Origin: Trema orientale
Lineage: Eukaryota > Streptophyta > Magnoliopsida > Rosales > Cannabaceae
Assembly: GCA_002914845.1 (NCBI GenBank)
Contig: JXTC01000060.1
Span: forward strand, 215,642 to 279,641
Length of the DNA stretch: 64,000 nt
Reading direction: 5' to 3'
Below are positions 1-11,487 of the stretch, piece after piece. Position numbers and translations under genes: made by a program. How positions within the stretch are numbered: position 1 is the stretch's first letter; each line of letters opens with the position of its first letter. A model generated the notes under the pieces. It had not been told where the DNA came from. It searched no databases and worked only from the letters and a program-made list of their open reading frames with translations.

Positions 1-57
1 GGTGAATTATACAGAAAATAATAGTTAAAAGGCAATGTTTCATGAGGTTTGATGTGA

Positions 58-1368
<1,311 letters not shown>

Positions 1369-2210
1369 AATTTTCCTCCCCCTTCTTCTTCTTCTTTTTC
1401 TTCCCTTTTTTTTTTTTTTTAACTTTTTATTTTTAACCTAACAAAAATGAAATCATCATCACCATCACCATCACCATCACCATTTTCATTACTGTTATTT
1501 TTAATCCATCCAACCATGACTGATATATATGGAATAGAAAAACAAGAAAATGCATCAAAATCTGGAAACGAAAACAAGGTCCATTTTTTTTATTTTTTAT
1601 TTTTTTTTTTAATTTTAATGCTAGATAGATAACAGATGAAATGCTTAATTCGTCTTAATGTCTTGTCTTCACAAGTAATAAAATTATTATTATTTTTAAA
1701 AATAAAAAATAAAAAAGGATCAGCGCTGCCTGCGATTCGACTTTGGCAATTCAAATCTAAATTATTCACCATATGCTATATTTATAAGAAAACTTACAAC
1801 TAATTTCAGATTTGGGCTGATGATTCGACTTTGGCTAGCGCGCTGACTTCACTGACTCTGACCGAAGCTTCCATCCAATCCAAATTTTTTCTTCCTCTTT
1901 ATCTTTCCACTACTGTTCATTTATTTCTTCTAATAAATTAGTTGTAGATTGACCTTTTTAAGTCTTAACACAGTTTGTAGAAAAGGATCGAGTGAGGGCT
2001 ACAACGGAGAACCAAATATTTACCATAAAAATGTCTATATATACATGTATGACTTCAAGTATTCATTAGCGAATGAATCAATCTTAGGACCCCCTGAAAA
2101 AATAAATAAATGTAGCAACACAACTTAATAACAGCGTACTCTACAAATTTTCTCAATGGATTTGGACTTTAGGGGAGGGTTGAGATTTGAGATAGAATTT
2201 TTAAAAAAAT

Positions 2211-2242
<32 letters not shown>

Positions 2243-2322
2243 ACCACCCAAAAAATTCCCATTCCATATTGAGCTGGGAAACAAACAAACAGGCACTAAG
2301 CAATCTCCTATTCAGTACTTCC
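1369..2322. other. intergenic spacer between ARF-like and carrier genes
   Basis: No gene is supported here. The stretch just upstream of the ARF start is pyrimidine-rich and may be its leader and promoter. An ATCACC-type microsatellite lies at about 1452-1482, and poly-A/poly-T runs at about 1585-1610 and 2200-2245. Confidence 0.5.
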
Positions 2323-4499
2323 TCATTCCTTCTTCACTGACAGTCTCTCTGTTCAAACCAACAACAAAAAGGCCCTTTATTATTAGTAAATATTAAGTAG
2401 TACTTTTGCCAAAAGAAAGCCAATATCTGATTCTTAATACTATCCTAAATGAGCACATCATATTCCTCCTACTCTTTATTTTCTCCGTCATAGTAATAAA
2501 TATTCACTTGTAAGCAGCAATGCATTAAGGAAAAAAAATTGTCATAGATATCCAACCTTTACTACTTACTTATCAATTCATAAGTAACTATCATGGTAGT
2601 TCCATAGAGGGACATGTTTAAGAAGCGAGGTCCAAATCCTCTGTAGAAGCCCCGCCATCCATCTTCTTCAAGGAGTGCTTTTGTGGTCTTCAGAACTGAT
2701 GGTCTCCCAATCCCATAATCGTCTATAACCTTCATGTTAACAAACATCACTTATACATGTATATACTCTCCGCCTAAATTTATACCTCACAAACACGTGA
2801 CAATATCAACATTGATACATTACCTGAAGTCTTGTCTTCACTGTGTCAATGGGAGTAGTGATGACCGAGGAACAAGCACCGGCTAACATTCCAGCTGTAG
2901 CCTGAACTGTCACCATCTCCATGTGCGACGGTTTCTTGTCTGTGTCATCTCTATACCCCAAACTCCTATAATCCCAACCAGAGTTCATGATTCTAGATGC
3001 TATAAGAGGACTACAACACTTATAATGTACTACTATGTCTACTACGTCAAGTTTCAAATACCTCCAGATTATGTGCTGGGCAGCACCATAGGCACCCCAC
3101 CAGAGTGCAGATGCAGGGGACTGAGTCACCACGGTCAATCCAAACCCTCTATAAAGACCACGAAAACCTTCGGCCTTTATCACTTTACGTGTGATATCGA
3201 GCGGCCCATTGCAGTAGGTACTTCCGGGAAGTCCTTGAACCATTAGTCTCTGGCATATCTGAGCTTGCAGCATACAAAATCAAACAATGGAAATTTTCCG
3301 AGGCAGAATTTAGTTCATAATTCTAAGTTCATAAACAGTTTCACTGGACCCGTCAACAAAGAAAAACTGTAATAATAACTTCAAGGGAAATAAGAGAAAA
3401 AAGAGAAAACTTATTGGTATAATAAAGCCTACCCTTCAAAAACTAGAAGCAAATTGCTATGGCATAACAGGCACCAAATAAAGAATCCTTAAAATTAAAA
3501 GGTAGAGCTAATAGAAAACACTGGTAACCAAGCAAAAGGGTGTTTGTTCCGTAAAACTACAAAAATGATAAGCCTTTTTTTTTTCGTTTTTGGTGAGAAA
3601 AAAATAAATGGTAAGCCTTGGAATGACAGGGAATATTATTACCCACCACATCTAAGGGCACAAAATAGGCACAAGAAACCAAGTTTGACATCATGCCGGC
3701 CACCCCATTCGCGATACCCACACGTGTTGCCTCCGGCATGTCTAAGCCTTCAGTGTACTTCATCATCAAGTCCTTGGAGATTTCAAGGGATGTCAAATGT
3801 AGGACCCTCCCAGGCAATGATCCAAGGGCAGAAGTCCCAAAACCCCGGTAGAGGCCAGGGATCCCATCACTCTTCAGGATATGCCTAAACACTCTAAAGC
3901 CAGGCATGTGAGAAAGGCCAGAATCAGCTACTTGCATTCTGGTCTTTACCACTGCCGTTGGATGCAGCAGGCCTTGCTGCACCGTGAATAGTACAGCCCC
4001 AATCATATGAAACCTCCACTTGTCCAACCTAATATAAACAGAGTTTAAGACATACTTGTAAACATCTCAAACGGGTCGGTTTTTTATAGCTCAAAGTCTA
4101 ACCAAACCAAAAATGGTTGAGATAGAAACACCACTGAGTATAGACTTATAGTAAATGCAACATGAAAAACCTAGTTGATTGGAAAAAACAAGAAAAAACT
4201 GTGTATGTCTTCATAGACTTAGGAAGCTATCTCATAAACAAAAGCCATACATTCTAAAAATGACAAAAGGGGTCTGTTTTTATAATCAAATTAAGACTGA
4301 ATGAGATAGAAATACGACTGAGTTGAGTAAATGTAATCTGAAAAGCCCAGTTGACGAAAAAAAGAAGTTAAGAAGGGTATGAGTCATTGTGGAGTAGGAA
4401 GGTTTGTGACTGCATAATGAAAGCGAACCTGTCCCAGTTGATGTCGGTGTCCGCCAGAGCCAGGTCTGGAGTAGTCGCGGCCTCAGCTTCCACGGCCAT
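2323..4499 (-). CDS. mitochondrial carrier family protein, SLC25A44-like
   Basis: Six exons on the minus strand encode a complete solute carrier of the inner mitochondrial membrane: 4429-4499, 3647-4028, 3062-3258, 2824-2965, 2570-2729 and 2323-2348, all with GT/AG borders. The three carrier repeats each show the PX[DE]XX[KR]-type signature: HPTAVVKTRMQ in the first, VPLDVICQRLMVQ in the second, and TTPIDTVKTRLQ in the third. The protein starts MAVEAEAATTPDLALADTD and runs directly into INWDRLDKWRFH, as in plant SLC25A44-like proteins. The last coding exon is only 26 bp. It completes a lysine codon and adds RLSVKKE before the stop, matching the usual end of this subfamily; the ORF otherwise stops inside the last intron. 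Animal SLC25A44 carries branched-chain amino acids; the plant substrate cannot be read from sequence. Confidence 0.93.
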
Positions 4500-4919
4500 T
4501 GATTTCCTCTGTCAACTTCTGACTTTGTTTTCACTCTTCTTTCATGATTCTGAAACTGCCGCCAACTCTTATTTTGTTCTATTTGCTTTTCAGTGTTGGG
4601 ACACGGGAGAGAAAAACAGAATTTGAGAATCTTCCAGTCGTTTCGGTGCACCGCTCCGCCCGACATCAAATTCTGTGTGAGACTTCCAATACTTGGGCCC
4701 TTCTTAAAACGAACAGCCCCATGTCCAATACGGGAAGACTACAAGAACAAGTGTTGGGCTGCAGCTGGGATTCTAAAGCCCAACTCAAGGGAAATGGGCC
4801 TGACTTCTAACTTCGGACGAAATGGCATTTTTTAAACTATGTTACAATAATGACCTTTTTAGAAGAATGACTTTTTCAGAAGTATCTTAATATTAATAAG
4901 AGATAGTCGTTTTATTTTA
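4500..4919. other. intergenic, upstream of the carrier gene
   Basis: This is the promoter side of the minus-strand carrier gene. It contains a few overlapping short ORFs with no recognisable product. I see no clear element within it. Confidence 0.4.
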
Positions 4920-5316
4920 GGGGAAATTACACATTATACGGTGTTTTTGTAAAAAAAATTTGAAAAATACGGTGGTTAGAAGATGTGGTACGGCTTTTAT
5001 TAGAAAAATACCATTTTCTAAAAAATATTTAGAAAAATATCATTTTTAAAATAGTAACTAGTAACCGGTAACCAGTTTCTGGAAACTGGTAACTAGTAAC
5101 TAAAGGTATTTATAACTAGTATATAACTAGTAACTAGTAACCGGTAACCAATTTTCAGAAACTGGTAACCAGTAACTATTTTTAAAATGGTATTTTTCTA
5201 AATATTTTTTTAAAAGTGATATTTTCTAATAAAAACTGTATGAAAATTTGAAAAAAGTGTGAGTTCCGTATTTTTGTAATTCTTTTAGTTTTTATACGTA
5301 AAAGTGATAGAAACCC
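4920..5316. mobile_element. Mutator-type MITE, copy 1, with 9-bp target duplication
   Basis: This 397-bp non-coding foldback element is flanked on both sides by the same 9 bp, TTTATTTTA (4911-4919 and 5317-5325). It begins GGGGAAATTACAC and ends with the inverted form TGATAGAAACCC. The arms are largely complementary, for example TTTAGAAAAATATCATTT against AAATGGTATTTTTCTAAA. The centre is a dense nest of AACTAGTAAC and GGTAACCAGT palindromic words. A 9-bp duplication is the hallmark of Mutator-like elements. A second copy lies at 8378-8768. No transposase is encoded. Confidence 0.85.
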
Positions 5317-5594
5317 TTTATTTTATAACTAAAAATATATGGATAATGTTAGGTTGCCCAATTAGTTTACTAAACTTACTAGTTGTTTAACCTTTTTAGG
5401 CCCAATCTAATATATGACTAAACTCAAAAATTTATATCTAAATGTCCAACTCACTTAGTGACAAAAATGAAAATACAACATATTCCATAACTGAAGTCTA
5501 AAAAAAAATTGACATTTAGCTATAACTTTTAAAATATGGACATTTTCTTAAACTAATTTAAGAAATTAGTCATCCACCTAGTTTTCTCCAGCAC

Positions 5595-5704
5595 ATGTGG
5601 CAAGTGAGTTATTACCATTCAATTAGTGTAAATTTACTGAGTTATTACCATTCAATTAGTGAGTTATTTACACTAATTGAATGGTAATAACTCACTTGCC
5701 ACAT
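5595..5704. repeat. perfect 39-bp inverted repeat with 32-bp loop
   Basis: The left arm 5595-5633 and right arm 5666-5704 are exact reverse complements. The loop 5634-5665 contains a further direct copy of the arm's inner part (GAGTTATTACCATTCAATTA). It could be a remnant of a foldback transposon or a recent local inverted duplication. No coding potential is visible. Confidence 0.9.
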
Positions 5705-5885
5705 ATATTAGTATAAAGTTTTTGATAAACTAGTTGGAATATCTAGTTTGTTTATCCAAAATTTATTGTTTTTCTAGGCCCAACCACTAGTCACTAATTT
5801 ATTATTTTTCTAGGACCAACCACTGGTCACTGATACAGTAACCACGCACTTCTACAAAAGTTATTCTATAAAACACTTCAAGAAA

Positions 5886-6033
5886 AGTTTTTTCTTTTTT
5901 TTTTTAAAGTGAGGCTTAACTAATAACCAACACTTATTACAAATAAAGGAAAATAACGTACGCACTCTAGGAGTTGAACTCCCAACCTAATACACAATCA
6001 CTACCCTACTCACCCACTGAGCTAGCCAGTGGA
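5886..6033 (-). mobile_element. tRNA-derived SINE
   Basis: Read on the minus strand, the element opens with a tRNA-like head. GGCTAGCTCAGTGGGTGAG resembles an A box, and about 35 bp later GGGAGTTCAACTCC resembles a B box. It ends with an A-rich tail at about 5886-5905. Possible imperfect target duplications are TTCTACAAAAGTTATT (about 5848) and TTCTAGGAAAGTTATT (about 6040). The tail half recurs at about 56030-56090, which supports a dispersed family. Confidence 0.7.
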
Positions 6034-7179
6034 CACAATTCTAGGAAAGTTATTTCCTCTCAAAATACTGCTAGTCAACTCCATTTCCCTTGATATTAAT
6101 TTTATCACTTCGTGTGGTTTATGTGCTAGTTTAGTTGGTATTGAAGGTACCCTTTTTGCTGTTCGTTTGAATATGCTTGTCATCAATAAGAGTATTCATA
6201 TCCATGCATCTTTTGTTAAATTATAAATATGACGGTAAAACACAAGGAAACATGCTTTTCTTTCTAGTCCGACTTTATACGTTAAGTCAAGTGCTCAACT
6301 TATGAAAAGAAGATTGTAAGTAACGAAAGAAATATGAACAGAGTTCTTATTTATCAGGGAATCTCAAATGCTTAAGAAAAAATAGTAGAATCTCCAAATG
6401 AAAAAAGTAAAATTAATGCCCTTTTGTATCAATGTGGGCATGGAAAACACAAGGCTAGCTATGGGCAAAAAGTTCTATAAGTACTTCAACGTCATATTCA
6501 GAACAGTCACTGCGAGTCTAATAACTACATTAGATGAAAATATGCAACCATTAAATGTTACTGAAGATACTAGCAACTTTTACGATACACTAATTGAATA
6601 ATTGGATTTCTTATGGATAGCCTTATTCAAATTGATCTATCTTAAAGGTATGACAAAATTTACCTTTATCAACTTTGTAAAGAGATGCTTGGGAAAAACG
6701 TTTGCATAATTGATCGATCCACACGTTAATAATGAGTGGCAAAATGGAGAAGAATTTATTTCGTCTTTATACACCAACTATAAAAATCATTTAAACCATT
6801 TTTTAGAAGTGAAAGAAGAAGATGATGAAGAAGAAAAAAAATAAACAAAGATTTAAACAAAAATATAAAATTTCAAAATTAATAAGAAGGGAAAGTAATA
6901 TAATAGGTGATAAGGTTTTTTTCCTCAATAATTGATACAGATTTAAATGGTCTGCGAAAAGAAAATATATATATATATTAATAATTTCACAAGAAGGATG
7001 ACAATAAAGCCATCATAGTTTTGTTTAGAAGTTAAGAACTTCTTTCTTTCTAGTCTGAGTTTATTTACCTTCTAAGTGCTCGACTCGTTTCAGTGTAAAA
7101 GGTTTCTCAAATCCTATAGCTTGAATGAACAAATATGAAAAAAAAATTATTTATTAGAGAACCTCAAGTGCTTAATTAA
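6034..7179. other. intergenic spacer, no supported gene
   Basis: The stretch is AT-rich with small unsupported ORFs. About 6380-6860 reads like a decayed coding fragment ending in an acidic run (GAAGAAGATGATGAAGAAG), but no family is recognisable and the frame is broken. Confidence 0.35.
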
Positions 7180-8141
7180 CACTACTAAAAAAAGACCAAC
7201 GACGTCACTTAAGCTACGTCATTTTTCAAAAAAAATGACGTAGTTAAACTCTCACGTCACGTCGTTTAAAAGCGACATGATTACAGATTCTACCACATCG
7301 CTTATATAACGAGTGACGTGCTTAGGCTACATACTACATTGCTTCTGCAGAAAGCAACGTAGTACATTATTTTATTTAATGTCACGTCGTTTTTTGCAAA
7401 GGTGACGTGGTAGGAGGCTTATACTAACTACATTATTGATCCGCACCCACAAAAAATAATTTATCATAACCGTCCAATCAAACACATCAACCCCATTAAA
7501 TCGTCCCCCAACCCCAATTAGAATAAATCCAAATTTTCAATACTCTCTTATTTAAACTATACCCATTTCGAATTTCAGGTACCTCTCCCGCTTATTTCAA
7601 TTTCTTCCATTTTCAGGTACAGATTCTTGAGGTTTTCGACCATCATCGACAATGTTGGGGTACGAAAAGAGAGGTAAGGGAAGAGCGAAGTAACACCGTA
7701 AGGGTTTGGGTAATGGATCACGAAGTCTATGATTCGACGTTTGGCTTGTAGAGGTGGTGTAAAGGGTATCATTGGTTTGATCTACGAGGAAACTCGTGGG
7801 GTACTCAAGATTTTTTAGGACGCCGTGACCTACACCGGCCGAACACGCATGGATGAAGATGACACCTATCACGTCGCTTTTTAGAAAAGTACTGTGGTAC
7901 ATGGTACATATCACGTCGCTTTCTAGGGGAGTGATGTGGTATCCCCAAAAAGCGACGTAGTAGGAACCTAATAACTGATAATTTATCAGTTATTTTGGCC
8001 TACCATGTTGTTTTTTATACAACGACGTGGTAGACCAGCATACCACGTCGCGCTATCATGTCACTTGTTTCCACTAGAGCGACATGGTTTCTCTACCACA
8101 TCGCCCTATAAGTGACGTAGAATACATGTTCTGTAGTAGTA
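7180..8141. mobile_element. non-autonomous CACTA (En/Spm) type transposon, 962 bp
   Basis: The left end reads CACTACTAAAAAAAG. The right end, reverse-complemented, reads TACTACTACAGAAC, so ACTACTA is shared and one terminal base has decayed. The element is flanked by the 3-bp duplication TAA (7177-7179 and 8142-8144), the size expected for CACTA elements. Both subterminal regions hold many short direct and inverted copies of words like CCACGTCGCTTTT and GCGACGTGGTAG, another CACTA trait. No transposase is present. The middle holds a histone H4-like gene fragment, so this is a gene-capturing (Pack-type) element. Confidence 0.82.
7652..7855 (+). pseudogene. histone H4 pseudogene captured inside the CACTA element
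   Basis: Read forward from the ATG, codons follow histone H4 with decay. RGKG is followed by AK, a stop in place of Arg, then HRK. After a frame change the sequence follows H4 residues from about 30 onward: [19 protein letters not shown] and TRGVLKIF. Over the 33 residues from ITK to KIF only five differ from plant H4. A short deletion then removes most of LENVIR, leaving a stop, and DAVTYT resumes before the similarity fades. No functional histone can be made. The upstream stretch (about 7435-7651), with GATCCGCA and CCGTCCAATCA, may be captured histone promoter sequence, because plant histone genes use GATCCGCG-type octamers; that part is inference. Confidence 0.85.
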
Positions 8142-8377
8142 TAAGCAAATATGTATTAGAATGTCCACATTCTTTATTAAGTCACTTGCTTCATTATTCC
8201 TCGCTTGGTTTGCAAGTTCAAAGGTTCTCATCAAAATCTCGTGTCTCATTGTCTTAAGTTTAAAAAAAAAAAAAAATCTTCGTGAACATAAAAATTTAAA
8301 ATACACACCTCACTTAAAAAAAAAAAAATTATCTTCATGTTGCAGGAATAACATGTTTTTTTCTCCCAAAAATGGAA

Positions 8378-8768
8378 GAGGAAATTAGACATTATACGGT
8401 AATTTAGAAAAAAAGTTGAAAAATATGGTGGTTTAAATTTTTTTAAGATGCGGTATGGTTTTTATTAGATTAATACTATTTTTTAAAAATTATTTAGAAA
8501 AATACTATTTTTTAAAATAGTAACTAGTTTCTAGTAATTAACTAGTAACCAAAGGTATTTATAACTAGTATATAATTAGTACCCAGTAACTAGTAATAAA
8601 TTTCCATAAGTCGGTAACCAGTAACTATTTTAAAAAATGATATTTTTCTAAATATTTTTTAAAAAGTGATATTTTTCTAATAAAAATTGTACGAAAATTT
8701 AAAAAAAGTCTGAGTTCCGTATTTTTGTAATTCTTTTAGTTTTTTATATGTAAAAGTGATAAAAACCC
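8378..8768. mobile_element. Mutator-type MITE, copy 2
   Basis: This second copy, 391 bp, resembles the element at 4920-5316. It shares the start (GGAAATTAGACATTATACGG), the foldback arms, the central AACTAGTAAC words and the end (GTGATAAAAACCC). Its flanks are AAAATGGAA (8369-8377) and AAAATAGAA (8769-8777). They match at 8 of 9 bases, which suggests an older insertion than copy 1. Confidence 0.82.
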
Positions 8769-10067
8769 AAAATAGAACCTAGCATGGGAAGGTTCCCGGC
8801 TTCCACCCAATTTAATTGCCATGAGTCCATGACTTTACAACAACGCTAATTAAGATTAGATAGCCGCTAATCCCATTTACTTCACTATATTGACCATTTT
8901 AATATTATTCATTTTTTGTTTAGGGAACATTTTAATATTATTCAATTTCACTCTTTCGTGTTTACCAAAAAAAAAAAAAAAAAATTCACTCTTTCGTATC
9001 AATTATCAAATCACGTTGATTACGTGTCATGCCAACAAATTGATATAAGCTACCCAATTGTGCCCGTTCTATTATTGTTTATTCACATAATTAAGCATTT
9101 TCCTTTCTATTGTAATTTGTAAATTTGTAAGAGTTGAAAAGTGTCACTATGCCAAAAAAAGAAAAAAAAAAAAACATGTTGCTTTCTTGTTTGTTATGTT
9201 GCATGACAATTCATATTATTGATATTTCTATGGGATTTATTTGCATCACCGGATTTCGCTTGTTTTTACTAATTATTATGTCATCATTGATTGAGATTTG
9301 TTGCATGGAGACATGAAACGAATTGTTAAAAGAATATAAACAAAATAATAATGAGACATTTAGAAATGTAATTTAATTTAATTTAATTTGGCGTTTGAAT
9401 TTTGCAACTTCAACTCGGAAAATGAAATACAGCCTGCTCAAACAATTGGCGTTATAAATGTCATTTATTATTGTCATTTTGCTCAGCTGCTTTCTTGCAC
9501 ACTAAGGAAAAGGAGACTTTGTTTTTATTAGACAAAAAAATATTCACGTCATTTCCCAATGAGATATTATATTATATGTTTTTTTTATCTTATTTTAGAA
9601 ATTAGTATATGCTACACCAGTTCTGCAAACGTGGACTCGTTCATTTGACTACTAAATACCGATAAATAATAATTGGAAAAATAAAAAGGGGAAATTTTCT
9701 GAGATTCCAAAAAAGCTCGTTGGAACATGCAGAGTAAAAAAAAAAAAAGAAAGAAGGAAAGAAGAAAAAACAGGGTTGAATATTATATACGTATATATAT
9801 ATAGATATCTATATGGTAAAGGACTAAAGGCTATGGATATTACAGTGTATATGGGGTTTAAGATACAACTATCAATAAACTGTTCATCAACCAATCACAG
9901 GCCCCGAATTCGTTGTCAAGGCACACCAACTCGTAGCGCATTATTATTAATGTGAGGATAAGGTGACGACGAAACATGGTTGGGTCTGTCTTCCAAAACT
10001 AAGAGCGGTCACCGTAACTCTGGAAGAAAACTATCAATGGAATATAGAAACGACATCGTTTGGTTGG

Positions 10068-10070
<3 letters not shown>

Positions 10071-10103
<33 letters not shown>
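10071..10103. repeat. heptanucleotide microsatellite (CTACTGC)n
   Basis: CTACTGC is repeated four times in tandem, with a partial fifth unit. Confidence 0.9.
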
Positions 10104-10104
<1 letters not shown>

Positions 10105-10380
10105 GTAAGTAAAAGTAAAACAGGACATTGAGCGGAAGATTCTTAAAAAAAGATTTTAATTTCCCGCTAAGATTGGGGGAGTGGCAATCCTGATGTAAGG
10201 GAGTAGGCAGGGGGGTATTTTAGAGAATGCGATAAGGAAAACGCGGAAAAAAAAATGAGAAAAAAGGCATCGAAACGAATCGTTTTGAGAGGAGAGGAGA
10301 GGGAATCTCAATTGCTTTCACTTTGTTTGGCACATAAATAAATAAAAATTATAAAATGACCCCAAAATAAAATTCGTTTC

Positions 10381-10417
10381 TCATCCTTTTCCTTTTCCTT
10401 TTCCTTTTCCTTCTCCT
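10381..10417. repeat. pyrimidine hexanucleotide repeat (TTTTCC)n
   Basis: TTTTCC units repeat at least four times, followed by imperfect units. The tract lies in the upstream region of the YTH gene. Confidence 0.85.
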
Positions 10418-10649
10418 TTTCTTTCCTCTCTGGGCTATAATAAAAACATGGCTAGGGTTTCTTGAGCGCGTCTTTCCCTTTGTCTTAGTACATGCAAATA
10501 ATATAAAATTAAAAAAAATTAAAAAAAAAAAAGAAGAAAAAAGAATGTTGTTGTTGTTGCAGCAACAGCAGAAGAAGATAAGTGTTGGTTTTATCGGTGA
10601 AATTCCCAATTCTAACGCCCAAAGACTGACTTTGTAGGTCAACCAATGC

Positions 10650-10910
10650 CTTGATTCCATTCCATTCCATTCCATTCCCTTCCCTTAACCCCTTTCCTTT
10701 CCTTTCCTCTCATTTCTTTCCTGGTAATTACCCTTACTCTTTCCTTCTCTCTTTATTATTTAACTTCCTTCCAATCCTTTGCCCTTTTATTTTATTTTAT
10801 TTTATTTTATTTTTCCACCTTATTCAACCCTTGTTTCCTCTCTCTCTCCCTCTCTCTCTCTGGGTTTGATTTTGGGGCTTCAGTTTATTTACTTGTCATA
10901 GAAGGTAAAT
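10650..10910 (+). promoter_or_regulatory. probable pyrimidine-rich leader exon of the ECT-type gene
   Basis: TTCCA and TTTTA microsatellites and long CT runs are followed by GAAG|GTAAATT (about 10903), a plausible donor for a 5' untranslated exon. The transcription start cannot be fixed from sequence. Confidence 0.35.
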
Positions 10911-11487
10911 TCGAGTATGTTGTTTGTTTATATATAGGTTTCAATATTTCTGAATTTTGGAGTTTTTTTTTTTGTGATTCTAAAGTAGAAAAAAAATTGT
11001 ATTCGTTTGGATGAGTAATTGTTAATATAGTATTTCACTTTCTGAAGTTCTTCCAGATCTATCTATCTATCTTGCCCATGTCTATGCCTATTTGGGTTTT
11101 TTTTTTTTTTTTAATTTTTTTTATTGCTTTTTTGCTGCCTAGAATGATATGGGTCTGAGTTTCAACTGGGAGCTTGAACTTTTGGATTATATGAGCAATT
11201 GTTTGGCACTCACTGGGCTCTTACTAGGAATAGTATTGTTTCTGCTTGTTTCTGGCATGTGGGGTTGGCAGGCACAAATTTGATTATTGTATATTACGGT
11301 GTGGGTGTTATTGATGAGCATGGTTATATATATTATACATGTTATATGCATTTTGGTTAAACAAGTTATTATCTGCCTAGTTTATGGGATTAGCTTCTTC
11401 CTTCATTTCTCAAACTGGTTATGGGCTTCTGTGTATGCTGACATCTTACTTGGTTAATTATACAGTGGTGGCAGTACTGGTAGACAA

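Larger units (their letters stand above)
8778..10640. other. intergenic spacer upstream of the ECT-type gene
   Basis: No gene is supported. Poly-A/T runs occur at about 8968-8984 and 9160-9175. Microsatellites occur at 10071-10103 and 10381-10417. The right end probably contains the promoter of the YTH-domain gene. Confidence 0.4.

Noticed and set aside
1447..1632. Ser-Pro repeat ORF
   Set aside because: It is produced by the ATCACC microsatellite and T-rich sequence upstream of the ARF-like gene.
6398..6601. 67-codon ORF in the intergenic region
   Set aside because: The phrase structure looks coding-like, but no family could be named and no neighbouring exons or frames support it.
10349..10675. 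108-codon minus-strand ORF with Lys/Arg-rich repeats
   Set aside because: It is a translation of pyrimidine microsatellites and poly-A runs in the leader region of the ECT gene.
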